Shown: positions 12,382-25,310 of the stretch, in pieces | Position numbering within the stretch: the stretch's first letter is position 1 | Layout of the letters: the number at the start of each line of letters is the position of its first letter | Assembly: GCA_910591455.2 (NCBI GenBank) | Contig: OU342804.1 | Location: forward strand, 22,904,484-22,968,483 | From: Pholis gunnellus | Taxonomy: Eukaryota > Chordata > Actinopteri > Perciformes > Pholidae | Direction of reading: 5' to 3' | DNA length: 64,000 nucleotides | Made by a program: the position numbers and the translations under genes | Notes under the pieces: generated by a model | Seen by the model: only the letters and a program-made list of their open reading frames with translations | What the model was told of the DNA's origin: nothing | Databases searched by the model: none

Positions 12382-13935
12382 ATGGACAGTGAAGTGGAAG
12401 CGATGAACATCAGCCTTGACAGTCCTCTGAGCCCGAGGCACCTGACCGGGTTGGGGATGAACTGTCTTCTAGGCCAAAAGTTCCGACACTCTGGGCCCGG
12501 CCTCGCCAGCCCTCAGGATTTCAACCAGTGGCTGCCTTATCGCCACGACGCCAGCCTGCTGCCCATGAAAGAAGACCTGGCCTTCTGGCTCAACACCCTC
12601 ATGGGTGAGACATTTTTTCCTGCATTGATCTTCATACCAAACTCATGTTAACTACACTATCTGGACAGTAGCTGCAGTGGAAAGCTTCCCAATTCAAGAA
12701 TTGAATTTCTTCCAGCAGATGTCTACAGATGAAGAACTCTTGACAGGCTTTTATTTTCAGGAGGTGAAAAAGACTCAGTCACATTAAACACAGAGGCACA
12801 TTAACCTATACTTATTATCCCAAATCCTTGAAATACCTCTTCATGAGGGGAACTGTGGCTGTGACTCCAGGGTAAGGGATGTTTCTTACCACTTTACTGC
12901 ATTGTTGGGGAAAACATAAAGGGTCCGCACATGCCACAACCTGTTGGAAGGTGTCTGGAAGGTGACACGACTCCAACAGGAAGAGTTTCTGACTGATGCA
13001 GCAACAAAGTCAAAATTGCTCGCGGACCAAAGAGTTGCATAGGTTCATCAGTAAAGTGCTTTGCTTTTCGGAGACAAAACATTCCTGTGGCTATATTATT
13101 AATCCTTCAATCAGAGAAAGATTTAAACAGTTTACAATATTGTCTTCCTCTTGATATCAAGGTTTTCTATGCAACAGGATCATATTGTAACCGTTATGTG
13201 ATAACTGCAATAGATTATATAATGTGTAATAGGAGAGGAACATATTTCTACAAAATGCCAGTTCGCCAGCTCATCAACCAAAGTGCTAATCTTACGAGAT
13301 GGCTAAATACGGAAGTAATAATAGCAATCATTATTTTTACATGTTGTTGTTTCACCTTTACTTAATGAATCAGGAAGACACCTTGCAGCATAATCAGCAC
13401 CTCCTCTGCATTTTAACCTCATTTTTTCTTCTTTTCTTATCAGCATTTTTCTGATCTGTCCTCACCTTTAGAAGACGCTGCATGCTTACTGAAAACTGTA
13501 GTGGACAGTTGTGGCTCTTGCTGCAGGAAATACATTAACCTTCTGATGCATTTGTTGCAGGTGTTGTTTAAATTGTCTGTTCTTTCCATTTGAGGCACAG
13601 TTTAAGCTGAATTAGTTGTATCAGAGGTGCTACATGTATGCATTTTAATATATAGTCTGGGTTGAACATTGTTTGAACTACCTCTTTGTAAAGATCTATG
13701 TATTTTTCTGTGAAAATTGGCAAAAAGCAAAATGATGACCTTTGAGTTGTAACTGTTACTGTTACAGCACACAACTCCATGTTTGTGTGTGTATCCTCAG
13801 GTGTGGACCTCACAGCAGACAGTCTGATGGAAAGCTTGGACAACGGCGTTGTACTCTGTCAGCTCGCACAGCTGCTCCAGGACAAGATGATTCACATCAA
13901 CAACAGCAAGGTGCTGCAACAACACAACACAACTC

Positions 13936-13977
<42 letters not shown>

Positions 13978-16900
13978 ACTGCCCACAAAAAACATATTAA
14001 TCAACTTTTCGTGTTACTGCAGTAAACATGCGTCTACTGCATACTCACTTCCTTTGTGTGTGTTCAGTCTTTAATAAGGAGAGTGATCCACTGGCGAGCT
14101 GATGCATCTTCTGGATCATTCTTCGCCCGAGACAACACCGCCAACTTCCTCTACTGGTGTCGAAAGATTGGCGTTGATGAGGCTTACCTTTTTGAGTCAG
14201 AGGATCTGGGTGAGTTAAGACCGGAGATTGAGCCTTACATTACGGAGTTAAAGAGCTTTGAAGTGAATCATGTCATGCAGCACTCATGATACCAATTAGT
14301 CTAAAATCTTTAGACTTTGAGTTTCTCCTCACTGCAGTAGGAATAATGTAATAAGTCACAAAGGATGTTCCTTGGCATGTATGCCTTTTAGTCGGTTTAT
14401 TTGTTCAGTGAGAACACTGTGTCCTTTTTATCCTATACTCGATCTCTCCAGTGCTTTTGTGTTTAGTGACACATCTTGTCTTCTCTTTTTTCCACCTCCA
14501 CCCTCTGTTTGAATAGATGTGATAGACTTGTGATATTACATTCATTTTCATTTGCTTGAACCAAACATTATTACATTATTTCTTTTCAGTTGTTTACTTT
14601 CTGATTCATCGATGTTATTGGTGATTTACGATAACTTTACTTTTTAAACTGACAAAAACTCAACTCACACTGCTCACAAACTCATTAAATATACCAGTCA
14701 GAAGCAAAAAGGAATACGGGAAATTAAGATTACAAGTTGAATGTGACAGAGTCAATGTCAGACCTCCTGTTTCATTTCTCTCTCACACCCTCTGTATGAC
14801 GCTCCCGAGGAGGTAATGTTCACATGCTAACGTGGTTCTTTATTATCAAACGTACTCCTCTTTATATCCGTCTTATACTTGGGCAGGTCTACGCAGGGTG
14901 GCAGATGCGTGAGAATGATAGTGTGGAGGTTAATCTCCACCGACAATAAGTCACCTCCCCCTGCAGGCAGACTAACCTACTTCACTTGGCTAATTGAGTG
15001 ACGGGGAGAGTAAACTTGCTGTACTTTGACAGGCTTCACTTTTCTGCCTCAGTGACACATGAGGACACAGATGATTACTCTTTTTCTTTTCCCTCTTCTC
15101 CTTTTTCTTGCTGCAGCCATGATGATGGTAATGGTGGATGTCAAATACAGGTGAATGAAAATATAATACCTATAAAGTGATCGTGACATAGTGACATCAT
15201 TATGTTAGTATTTTGCTTTTTGTTGTTTTTTGTCATCAATGTTGTGGAGAGTGTGAAGAGTGTGCCCCACATGTTGTAAATACTTTAATGCATGCTCAAC
15301 CAAATCATTTTAACAAATGAACCAGCCTGGCCTTTGTCTGGAGTGCACAGAGCCCCTTGTTGATTGATATACAGCAGATTGGAGGCAGGAGAGGCTGACT
15401 TGTTTATGAAGCTTTCATGCCCTCATGCCCTCAGCTGCACATCCACAGAAATTCCTGCTCGGCTTCAAAGATTGAGATGCACAATAGAGACAGGGCGCCA
15501 CCTGAAATGTGTCCTCTCTGTTCGGACTGCAGCTCCTGTTATCTTTTGACACTGACGAGCGTTTATCACCGGAAACATCTTTCCTTTCAGATGAGTGACT
15601 ATTTTATGTTTCTACCCCTCCACTCCTTCTCTGTACTTCCTGCGGTGAGAAGTCCTCCACAAACAACCTCGAGAGGTGTGCCTGTGCCTGATGGAGCTTG
15701 GAAGGATTGCAGCCAGGTAACTGCCCTACACGTGGTACAGCTCCCGAAAAGTAAATCACAACTGAATCGTATGAAAACTATCTAGGTTTAAATTTTCCCC
15801 ATACAATTATCGTGACATCAAAGGAAGTGTCCTAAAATGTTATCCTACTCTTAGTCTCTCTTTTTTAACTGGCCATCAATTACTTATCAATTACTTTTAG
15901 CAAACAATTGTTGTTTATCTATTACTTATTAAATTATTTAAATTACCTATTTGAAATATTGAATCATACTTTTAATTGTCACTTAGTTTTCACTTACTCT
16001 TGCAACTTGTGGTGCTCAGTTACAGATGACTACATTTAAATATATTTCAAAATCAAATAGTAGGTCTGTTTTTATTTTTTCGAATGAGTTGAGCCACTCC
16101 GCTTTCAGTCTCTCCATGTGCCCCCTTGTGACTGCGGAAGTATCCCCCAGTTGTTCAAGAGTCCTTGTGATTTAGTGTTGATCTTGTGATTGCTAATATA
16201 TTTGTTAAACCTCTCTCTTATAGGTACGGAGTAGAGCCTCCGGGGCTGGTGAAGTTGGAGAGAGAGATCGAGAGGGAGGAGGCGGGGTGCTTGTCTCCTT
16301 CATCCCCTCTGCCCCTCTCCTTTTTTCCTGCCATATCATTGTATTCACCATCACAATCATCCCTACCCACAGCCCCCTCTCCTCCTCCCTCCCCACCTGC
16401 GCCTCTCACTCCAAGCAAAACCTGTCTGTCTGAACCCCTCGCTGCCTCCCTTGCCTCTGATCTTCCATCAGCCACAACAAGCCCAGTACCTACATGTTTA
16501 TCCCCTCCCCAGTCCTCCCTCTCAGCCTCTAACCCTTGCACCACCACAGCCTCAACACAAACACCTTTGTTCTCTTCATCCTGCACCACTAACACATCAG
16601 CTTCAGCACCCTCGCCAGGCCAAACCCTGGTATCCACTCCCAAAGTCTCCTCTGCCACAATAAACAACCACACTCCCACTGCTACACCTCCCATCACCTC
16701 CCCACCTGCAGCAGCTCGTTCCTCCGGCAGATCCACAAGCCGGAGGAGAACAGGCACCAGCAACATTTTGGATGACATTGTACGTATTTTTATTTCCAGT
16801 AAAAGTCATCTTGTTTGAGCTTACAGATGTGACAGGTGAATATGATTTGCCCTCTCTCTGCCTAACCTGTTCCAGGTGAGAAACATTATTGAAAATCCCC

Positions 16901-19900
16901 CCTGCAGCTGTCATACCAGGTTCCTTGTTGAGAAGCAACCTAAAGGCTGCTATCGTGTTGGGGAGAAAGTTCTGTACATACGGGTAAGTCTGTTCACCCT
17001 AACCCTGGGTTTCTGTATTTTGAGAGACACAGCATGCCAGATTAGAAATTGTATTGTTAATGAATCTGCAGAGTCACAAATGTATTGATTCTGGGTGTAT
17101 CTGCAAATTAAAGCATTTCATTTATTTGTTTAATTCATAGCAACTAAAGCGTGATTAAACTAGTTATGTTTAGCAGGTTGAAGTTAGGGAAATATGGTGG
17201 TATGGGGTGAATATTTAAAAAGTCCAGATTTGAAGCACAAGACCGGATGAGGTAACTTTATTATTATTCATCCGAAACTATAATCCTTTTCTTTCCTCAC
17301 CATAACCAAAAATCCTTCTGTTTCCCGAACCTAACCACACACAGGACGCCACCTAAGGAAATATCGCCAGTGAACATAATCAATTCTGCAACCAGGATTC
17401 ACATCAAAACACAACAGTCAAAACAAATTAGCAGCATATAAAATACATTTAGTAGAAGACAAAGCTTGTTCACGCCCACTTCCTCCACCAGATCGACGGT
17501 AATACTACCAATATGTTGTTTTATATTGTATCATGGTAGTGATACGAATAAGTTAAAGCTACAGTTATGTAAAATTAGATTACACATTACAGTAATATGA
17601 AATCTGATGCGTCATGGATGATACATCACATAATGAGATGTGAGGTGCTAATGCCCTCGAGTTAATCAACAGCTGAGTCAGCAACAAGTGCAGTGTGTCA
17701 GAGCGACTGATCTGCATTCACTTGGGATGGAGAAGTCGGTGCTTTTCAGCCTCCCTGAGTCGTGCACCACCCGTGTGCGTCAGTACAAAGGCTCGAGGAA
17801 TGGCCTTCGGGGAGGCAGGGTTGCTTGGCAACCAATGGTCAGGATAAGACTGGGCTGACAATGATTTTATTCAGTATGTAGACCTTCGGCAAAGAGTTCA
17901 AACCTGAAGGAAAAACAAACACGTCTCTTTCAGGATGATTTGGCGGAGATATGACCGTGGTGTGCAGTGCAAATGGCAGCTCACTCGGGAGTCCAAGTCC
18001 ACCGAGGTGTGGGTTTTTTTTTTTTTTTATATAAGAGGAAGGTTTTACTTCACTGTCTGTACACAACCATCCAGCCATACAAAGAGACATTATGACAGCT
18101 TCAGTGTATATTTAATGCACACTTTATAGAGCGTGCTGTCTAAGTAAGGCATCCACAAGTCCATTAAAAAGCACATGCTGTCCATTTAAAAATCTTCTGC
18201 GTCAAATACAGTTACAATGAGGTGTATCACAGCTCTGGAGGCTAATTGGTTCAGTTTAAATGTATTTATTGGTGTGTTAACTATATTGACCTAACGCTCC
18301 CTGAACTGGTAATCAATACTGTCACCGTTAGTTTGCTTTTAACAGAGTTACAGCTACATTTCTGACTGGCTGACGGACATTTTTACTGTCTATTTAGAAA
18401 ATAATGCCTCCCTTCAAGTCACAGAACACCTGTTTCTCCCGAGCCGACCTGTCAATAACACGGGCGCACGTCAAAAGAAACAACATCAAAGAAAGGCGAT
18501 AAAGATGTGACAACCATAGCGTGTTATTAGTTGGTCAATGGTCAATTCCAGCAAACTGCGTTTTTTGTATTTCATATTTGAATACCTCAAGGATTTCTTT
18601 TTCAAACCTGTCTCGACTGGTGACCTTTTGTGCTCACCCTATCTTCCCAGCCTTGCAGATACAATGTCTGACCATAAATCTGTGTCCATCTGTCACTTTC
18701 AAGCTTTAATTACTAGTTTGTGGACACTACTTGCACTGCTCCCTTCCTTTTTTTCTCAAACACACCTCAGCTGTGTGAATAGAGCGCTGCAGCCCATCGA
18801 CCCTGACTCCATCCATTACCTTGAGCTGCCTCCGTGTGTGCAGGGAAACATGCCATAAACCTCAATTACCATATTCCACGATAACCCCCGATGCAGCTCC
18901 TAGGAGAGCGTGCCATTCACTGTGTACAGATCTGTTTAAAGAGCAGATACTATTGATTACCGAGACAAAGTCATTAGTGAGGGGTTTAATCAGACAGCTT
19001 GTTAATGAGCGGCTGAGCATGACCGCCCCTCCTCACGTGTAAACTTTCTACCCCACCTCTTTCCCCCTGTCTCTATTCCCTCTGGAGTCTATTCAATCAC
19101 GCTGGCCCTGAAGTGCTGCACCATTCTTTGGTGTTAAAAAAGAGGAAGGCTTTTCTTTCTTCTCTGCGCCCAATTAGGCTCTCCTTCGGCTTTGTAGCAG
19201 CCACACTGTCTGACTACGTCAATGGAAGGAAAAAACATTCAAACATCTCACAATATCATGCCGCACAAATTATTTGTTTACCAAGCTATCTGCATAAGAG
19301 ATAAACCTAAACAGTTGAATTAAAACATCTTGTTTTCACGTCTGGAAGCAGAATCGGGACAGAAATGAGAATGATGACATTTATTTTCTAGCCTTCAGCT
19401 TAGCATTTTGGTAGGTAAAGCCTTCACCATCCTCCTTTCTCAAGTGTCCTTGAGCAAGACATTGACTCCGTAGAAGCTCCAGTTCTGTAGGTGACCCTGA
19501 CCTTGATCTCATTAGATTTGCAGATATTTTGTCATTAGATATAACATTCACCCAAATTATGAATCATTCTTATCATGAGGGGAACATGAATGTCTGTACA
19601 ACATTTCATGACATTTCACTCAAAACCACAAATGTGTAGCTCATGGTGGCGCTAAAGGAAAAGTCAAAGGATCGCCAAAGTCAAAGGCTTCCATTTTATG
19701 AAAAACTTGGAACAGGTCTTTACAACCTGCACAACCTACAACACCCTCTATTCTTAGCTTTAACAAGAAAGGAAAGGTCAGATATATTTAACATTTTATC
19801 ATTGTAACTTTAAAAAATGGTTTGTCGACGGTGCTTGTCAATGTGCTGTCCAAGGCGCTCTCAAACATAAATGCAGACAAAATACAGAGAGAAATATAAA

Positions 19901-21557
19901 ATTACATAAGAGATAAGACACACATGTGCCTGCATCAGTTTATATACTTTAATGCTGCTTAGTTTGTCTCTTTATATATTGTGCATTTTTTTTTTAAAAG
20001 GACTCACCATACTTAAAAACAGCATCAAAAGCGGTAGATGTGGCTAAAACCTGCCCCCTACTGGCGGAAGTATAAATGACGCCTCCTCCCTGAGAACACT
20101 CATGCATGTTTCAGCAGAAGAGGAGAGAGAGAATCAATGGAGCTGCCAGGGAGGACACAGGGGAATCCAGACGTTAGTTTTATGGGCTGCAGACGTTGCA
20201 CACTTTAGACCTGGAGGGGGGGGGGGGGGTTGTAGAGACCGAAATAAAGAAGTCTGTCTGACAAAGAGGGCTTGTGTTGAATATTACACCACAGAAAGGG
20301 GCTGACTGTTTTTTATTACATGATCAGTTTGGTAGTTTGGTTGGCAGCAAATTTCCCTGCTTTATAATAGTTCTGATGTATAATAAACAATTTAATTTAT
20401 ATAGAATTATACAAATCCTGTATCAAAAGACACACACACACCCAGCACATACAAATTCAGACACCAACATGCAACTGAAACATAGGATTATTAGAAAGAA
20501 TCATATGAGTAATAAAAAAACAACATAACCCATTTGTTAAGCTGTTTTAATAATAAATCATAAGTCATTTATTTAATTTTACTTATTTTAAACATTACGG
20601 ATATAACAGTATATAGTAAATACTTATACACAACATTTATTTGGAACTTTAATTAATGCTGGATTCATTCATATTTTATTTCTTGAAAATAAACTTTGGC
20701 TGTTTAGTGATTTTTGGAGAATGAAGCCCAGTCAGAATTACATTAGCTCTACGTCTGACAGGAAAGTGGTTTATTCGTGATGTCAGACTTGACCCCTGTC
20801 AACCTCAACATTTTAATCTGCAGGATGACAGCTGAGACGGACCACGTCTGGGGTTTCCTCTATAGCTGCTTGTGTCGCGTGTGTCCGTGCTTGTACCATT
20901 GATTTGTTCATGCCATGCACGTGACACGCACCTCCCCACATAAGAAGAGTAGATCTGCTTGTATTATCACACCCTTAATGGCTCCATAATGAAGGGTTTA
21001 TTGGCGATAAGGCAAGAAGGGGGTGGGTTGGTGCTGACAGGGCAACGGATGGCTTTGCAAGGCCTCCTGGGAATGTTAACGTCTACTGGGAGTTGAGGGT
21101 CTGCGCCGAACTCATCTCAATTTCTCCTTTCATTTTTTTTTTCTTTCTAGGCTTTATATTGTGGCTGTAGTTGCCATGGCAGCGGTTGGTTTTCCAGCTG
21201 TAAAGGATGGCTGTCTTTGAAGGATGTGTTGATTGAGATGAAACTGACCTCCCTGCAGCTACTGTTTACAGATAGATTGTGACACAGTAGTCATTTTTAT
21301 AGTTTAAAAACTGTGCTTATTAGGTGGTTTGTGTTGGAGTTCTGTGTGGGTGTGCCTGCATGCGTGTGCACGCATGTTCATATGTGGATTAGTCCCCCGT
21401 GTGTGCTCAGCTGGTACCATGAGGTGTTGTTTCATTTGATTTAATGAGATTTTGACAAAGCTCTTCGAAGCGAGAGATCATTTGCCTTTCAGAGCCTGAG
21501 CTACACAAGCTTGTAAATATTCAATTGGTGTGTGTCTGCTGTGGAGAGAGAGAAGGG

Positions 21558-21593
<36 letters not shown>

Positions 21594-21950
21594 CGGGGAG
21601 GGGGGGGGGGAGGGGGGTGTAAGGGACTGTTTTTCATATATTTGAGAATTCTATTCATAAACACATCCTGGGAGGAAATATAATAAAAAAAATTCCCAGC
21701 ATTCCCTCCTTGAATGTGCTCTCTCTTGTCACCTTTGCAGATGCTGAACGAGCGTCATGTGATGGTACGTGTAGGCGGCGGCTGGGAGACCTTCATAAGT
21801 TACCTGCAGAAACATGATCCCTGCAGAGGAAGAGGTCCGGTCAGCAGATCTGAGGTCAGGGTCTGCAGGGACAAAGCGAAGCCACTCAGTTTGAGCATCT
21901 CACCTGACAGCTACATGGTGGTCGGTGCCCATTACCGTGGCAAGAAGTAG
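12382..21950 (+). CDS. gas2: Growth arrest-specific protein 2 (CH and GAR domains)
   Basis: Cytoskeletal protein that in its family links actin (calponin-homology domain) and microtubules (GAS2-related domain). Seven coding exons join in phase: 12382-12604, 13801-13910, 14068-14209, 15653-15716, 16224-16779, 16876-16983 and 21741-21950, giving 470 residues. Residues about 52-180 form the CH domain (LLPMKEDLAFWL, SLDNGVVLCQLAQ, SGSFFARDNTANFL, VLHKQPREVCLCLMELGRIA). Residues about 366-430 form the GAR domain (NIIENPPCSC, YRVGEKVLYIR, HVMVRVGGGWETF). The start ATG has A at -3 and G at +4. An acceptor at 12351 opens the exon. Compared with human GAS2 (313 residues, from memory) the excess is a Pro/Ser/Thr-rich linker at about 195-360, all inside the fifth coding exon. 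The position of the mammalian SRVD caspase site reads SRSE. The last intron is 4.8 kb. Teleosts have two gas2 copies; I cannot tell which this is. Confidence 0.95.
13936..13976. repeat. (CA)n tract just inside gas2 intron 2
   Basis: A CA tract of about 41 bases begins 26 bases after the splice donor at 13911. Confidence 0.95.
17819..17837 (+). promoter_or_regulatory. X-box-like palindrome abutting a CCAAT box, in the last gas2 intron
   Basis: GGTTGCTTGGCAACC is a 6-bp inverted repeat around a 3-base centre and is followed directly by AATGG, making an overlapping CCAAT. RFX proteins bind GTTGCC-type half sites and NF-Y binds CCAAT. The half-site spacing is one base shorter than the best RFX consensus. 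The surrounding 150 bases are GC-richer than the intron average. Regulatory role is inferred only. Confidence 0.3.
19505..19690 (-). repeat. Dispersed teleost repeat, inverted copy
   Basis: Read on the - strand it contains GCGCCACCATGAGCTACACA, TTTTGAGTGAAATGTC, a TGTACAGACATTCATGTTCC block and other phrases in the same order as the copy at 10.4-10.9 kb. It lies in the last intron of gas2. Confidence 0.7.
20216..20229. repeat. Poly-G run, 14 bases
   Basis: Fourteen consecutive G within the last gas2 intron. Confidence 0.9.
21555..21617. repeat. Long poly-G tract upstream of the last gas2 exon
   Basis: About 63 bases of G, broken only by two C and two A. It ends 123 bases before the exon that begins at 21741. 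The exact length is doubtful, since such tracts are prone to sequencing and assembly error. Confidence 0.9.
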
Positions 21951-22295
21951 ACTCTCAGACTGCTCGCTTGTGCTTCTGCCTCTGAACATTTCAGTTAATC
22001 TGACCCAACGGTACTAGGTCAAGGATTTAACATATGTTTTTACCTCAAGTTGAAAAGGAAATCCCACTTTTTCTATTCAAAAGTTGTAGATGACATGGTT
22101 CTTCACTGATTGTTATCTGTATGAGTTATCCAAATTACTGTAACAACTTGGCAGCGTAGCTAAATGATTTTACTGCATACATGCGGAAATTGATCAGTTA
22201 GCTGACGATAAATAATTCTTTAATTAATGCTCTTTTTGGGGGGCACATGTGATAAAACAAAACACTACATTTCTTTGAGTTTTGCTATGATGTTG

Positions 22296-22707
22296 AATAA
22301 AACAAGCAAACTGAACACTTCACTTTTGGGCTGTTAGACATAACAGGAATTTTTCACTATTTTCTGACTATTTACAGACTACTTATGTAATAGAGAAAAT
22401 AATCCGAACATTTTTCAAGTATAAAAATAATTGTTGTTATGTACTGTATATGATAACGTTCATGCAATCATATTCTCCAAAGGACGGTTTTGTGTAGAAC
22501 TGTATGCAACAATGTTACATTATGCATTTGTACTGATGTAGTTTAGTTCGTTAACATAGAGTTATGTGTTATGTATCGTGGTCCGGTAGTTTCAATTTGT
22601 GCGTTTGAGCTTTTGTATTTTGTTCCAGCAGAAGTTTGAATACTACTCTTAGTGATTTTAATGTATGAAAATTAGACCTGAGTTGGTTTCTGTTAGAAAA
22701 CAATAAA
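22296..22707 (+). terminator. Candidate polyadenylation signals of gas2
   Basis: AATAAA hexamers occur at 22296-22301 and 22702-22707, 350 and 750 bases after the gas2 stop codon. Either would give a 3' untranslated region of ordinary size. The choice cannot be made from sequence. Confidence 0.4.
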
Positions 22708-23259
22708 CTTCTTTTCAACATATCGCACATCCTAAATCACAGCTTATAACATTTTGTTTTAACAGTATGTATCTTAATTTGTCATTTGTTTAATATTATG
22801 TAACACAAGATGGATCCAACAAACACTAATAAACACTGTATATTTCTTATTTCTCATTTAGTTTTACATTGCCTGTAGCAAATATTGTATCCCCTCAGCC
22901 TTTCAGAGGCAAAGACACAAAACATCTAGTCCTCCCTCTAGATGGCACCATGTCCTCAGCGACAAAAGGCCAAGCTTTGGGTTCTGTCTGCTGTTATGAT
23001 CCTGTTGCCTCTCCAGGACATGCATTTCTTAGTTGGACTGGAAATATGCTTTCAGTTCCATAAACTACCTCATGCCCACAGATAGTACAAAACACATTGC
23101 TGCCTCATCAGCAAGATTTGGAGTCACATCTCGTCAAGATAAATGTGCTCTAAAAAAAGGAACATTAATGGGAAAGATTCACAGACAAGTGTGTAAATAA
23201 GGAGAGCAAAACTGCAAAATCCAAACACAGAAAGGCACAACACTTTAGTAATTACATGT

Positions 23260-23265
23260 TTTATT
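23260..23265 (-). terminator. Candidate distal polyadenylation signal of tmem178b
   Basis: TTTATT on the + strand reads AATAAA on the - strand. It is the last such signal before the presumed gas2 3' end, which leaves a short convergent spacer. Confidence 0.25.
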
Positions 23266-24647
23266 TCAGTAAAATAAATCAATTAAAAATGGACACAAGT
23301 TTTAATATATTGAAAGAAACTAACTGTAATGAGATCATGCAAGACTGTAATGTCTCTTTAGTCCCCACATAACATCTGCAGTGGATTGAACCAGTATAAA
23401 TGACTTGTAGAAAATAATAGCTGTGCTACTGAAACAAGTGCCACGCTAAACGGTGGCGTTTTCACAGAGCATCTGTCATTGCACAGAGTATATCTCTAAG
23501 TTCCTCATGAAACACAGGAAGTTGCCACTTGAGAGGGATTTTACAACAATTTCAAATACATAGTTATCCTGTGTTGACCCCATTTGTTCTCTGAAGCACA
23601 TCATTCTTAATGTTTTGTCAATCTTGCTACTGTGTGCTACTGTTCTTCTGTGTTAAAACGCAATCCAATCAAAGACAAAATCTTTGTTTTAAAATACGGA
23701 CATTGTTATTTTGTTGGTCTTACTTTTAAAAGGTACTATTTGAGATATGGGGCGTAAACATGTGCTTTCAAATTTTTGCTTGCAATACTTTTTGACAAAG
23801 TCCTGCACATGTGCAGTGGTGGCACATCAGTACGGGAAAAGTCAGATTTCCAACTATAATACACAAACAAACTTTGTGTGCAATTGTGCTTCAGTCCTAA
23901 CAACACATTATACTTGGACCATGTACTTATACATTACAGTTCACTACTTACAGTAATTACTTATATTACTGCACAGTAGTTTGGGTGTGAACTTAAAACT
24001 TTATAAAACCAAAACACCAAACAGCATTGCATTCTGTGAGGACGTCAGGGAATTTACTGACTCAGTTGTTAGTGTAATGACCATAGATATAAATATTTTC
24101 ATATTTATGGTATGTCCTTCTTGTTTCTGGCATAAATATTTTCACAATAAGAGCCTAGACCGACTGACCCTCCACAACATGGTATAAACCCAAACTGTTT
24201 GTAAAAGACACAACTGGGTGCTTATTACATGCGCTGATCATCCTTTGCTCCCGTATGTGACCTCGCAAACATATAATGTATAACTCCACCTGATCAGGCT
24301 TCAGGTTCACAGACTTTTATGAGACCCAGCAAAGTGCAAAGATTCAACAAGACACTGAAGATACAGTTTTCAATCATGCCTCAGTCAATTTCCTCGACTT
24401 CTGAAAAGTGGTAGCCTCATGAGGAGGTAAACGGTGATGGTGAAAGGACTGAACATCACACACAGTGTCGTCAACACACATTATAACACCTTTTTTTTTT
24501 TCTAAGAAAGTTAATTGACATAGCTGATAGTATATCTCATGACTCATCTCCAGCAATTTATAAAAAACGTCATCACACATGGCTGTAATATTCTTGTTTT
24601 ATGAAGTGAGCTTGAACATTTCAAAATAAATGATTTCTAATGACTAT

Positions 24648-24675
24648 GGGGGGGGGGGGGGGGGGGGGGGGGGGG
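24648..24675. repeat. Poly-G run, 28 bases
   Basis: Twenty-eight consecutive G with no interruption, in the presumed tmem178b 3' region. Confidence 0.9.
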
Positions 24676-24779
24676 ATACAGTAAGAGAAAACTGGCTGCT
24701 GTGAGTTATCACCCACAAGTGTCACAGAGAGAATCGTTTATACCTTTTCCACTGAATAAACTGTAGTCCTTTCACATGG

Positions 24780-25310
24780 CTCCATCCCAAACTACATACT
24801 ATTAAGTGTACAATATGGTAAGTTTGTACACAAAAACTGGCACATTTGACTGATTTGTACTAATGACACACAATTCAAAGTGTGCACCACATACACTACA
24901 ACTCAACTGTTAATTTGAAATGGCATTTCCAATTTTAAATAAAAATGACTTTATTTTCACTTAGTATTTTGATTTGTTTAAATGTTGTCCATCAACACAA
25001 CACTTAAAGACATTATTAGTATTAGTATGGATACTTGTGATTTTAAGTATACTTAATTTTGTCATTTTCAATGTGTGCACCTCAATTAAAACACAAAATT
25101 AGTATACAGTGTACATTTGGAATAGTTTTTAACATAGGCTGAAGTGCATCACTGCAGTCTTTTCTAAATTACTATTTGTGCTTTTTTTTGCCACCAGATT
25201 TTGAGGTATTTCTAATCCAACCATTAATTCAGAAGAGTATGCATACTACATAGTATAAATTGTACCATAATGTAAGTTAGTACACAATGAATATGTATTT
25301 TACTGTTCAA
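24780..25310. repeat. Possible degraded dispersed repeat
   Basis: Phrases such as CAAACTACATACTATTAAG, TATGCATACTACATAGTATA and two GTTAGTACACA/GTTTGTACACA blocks recur at its two ends. This resembles a family of 'TACTACATAGTA' repeats common in fish spacers. Borders and orientation are uncertain. Confidence 0.3.

Noticed and set aside
16218..16778. Long antisense open frame (186 codons) across a gas2 exon
   Set aside because: It is the mirror of the low-complexity P/S/T-rich exon, whose composition avoids stops on the other strand. The + strand frame has family similarity on both sides and correct splice phase.
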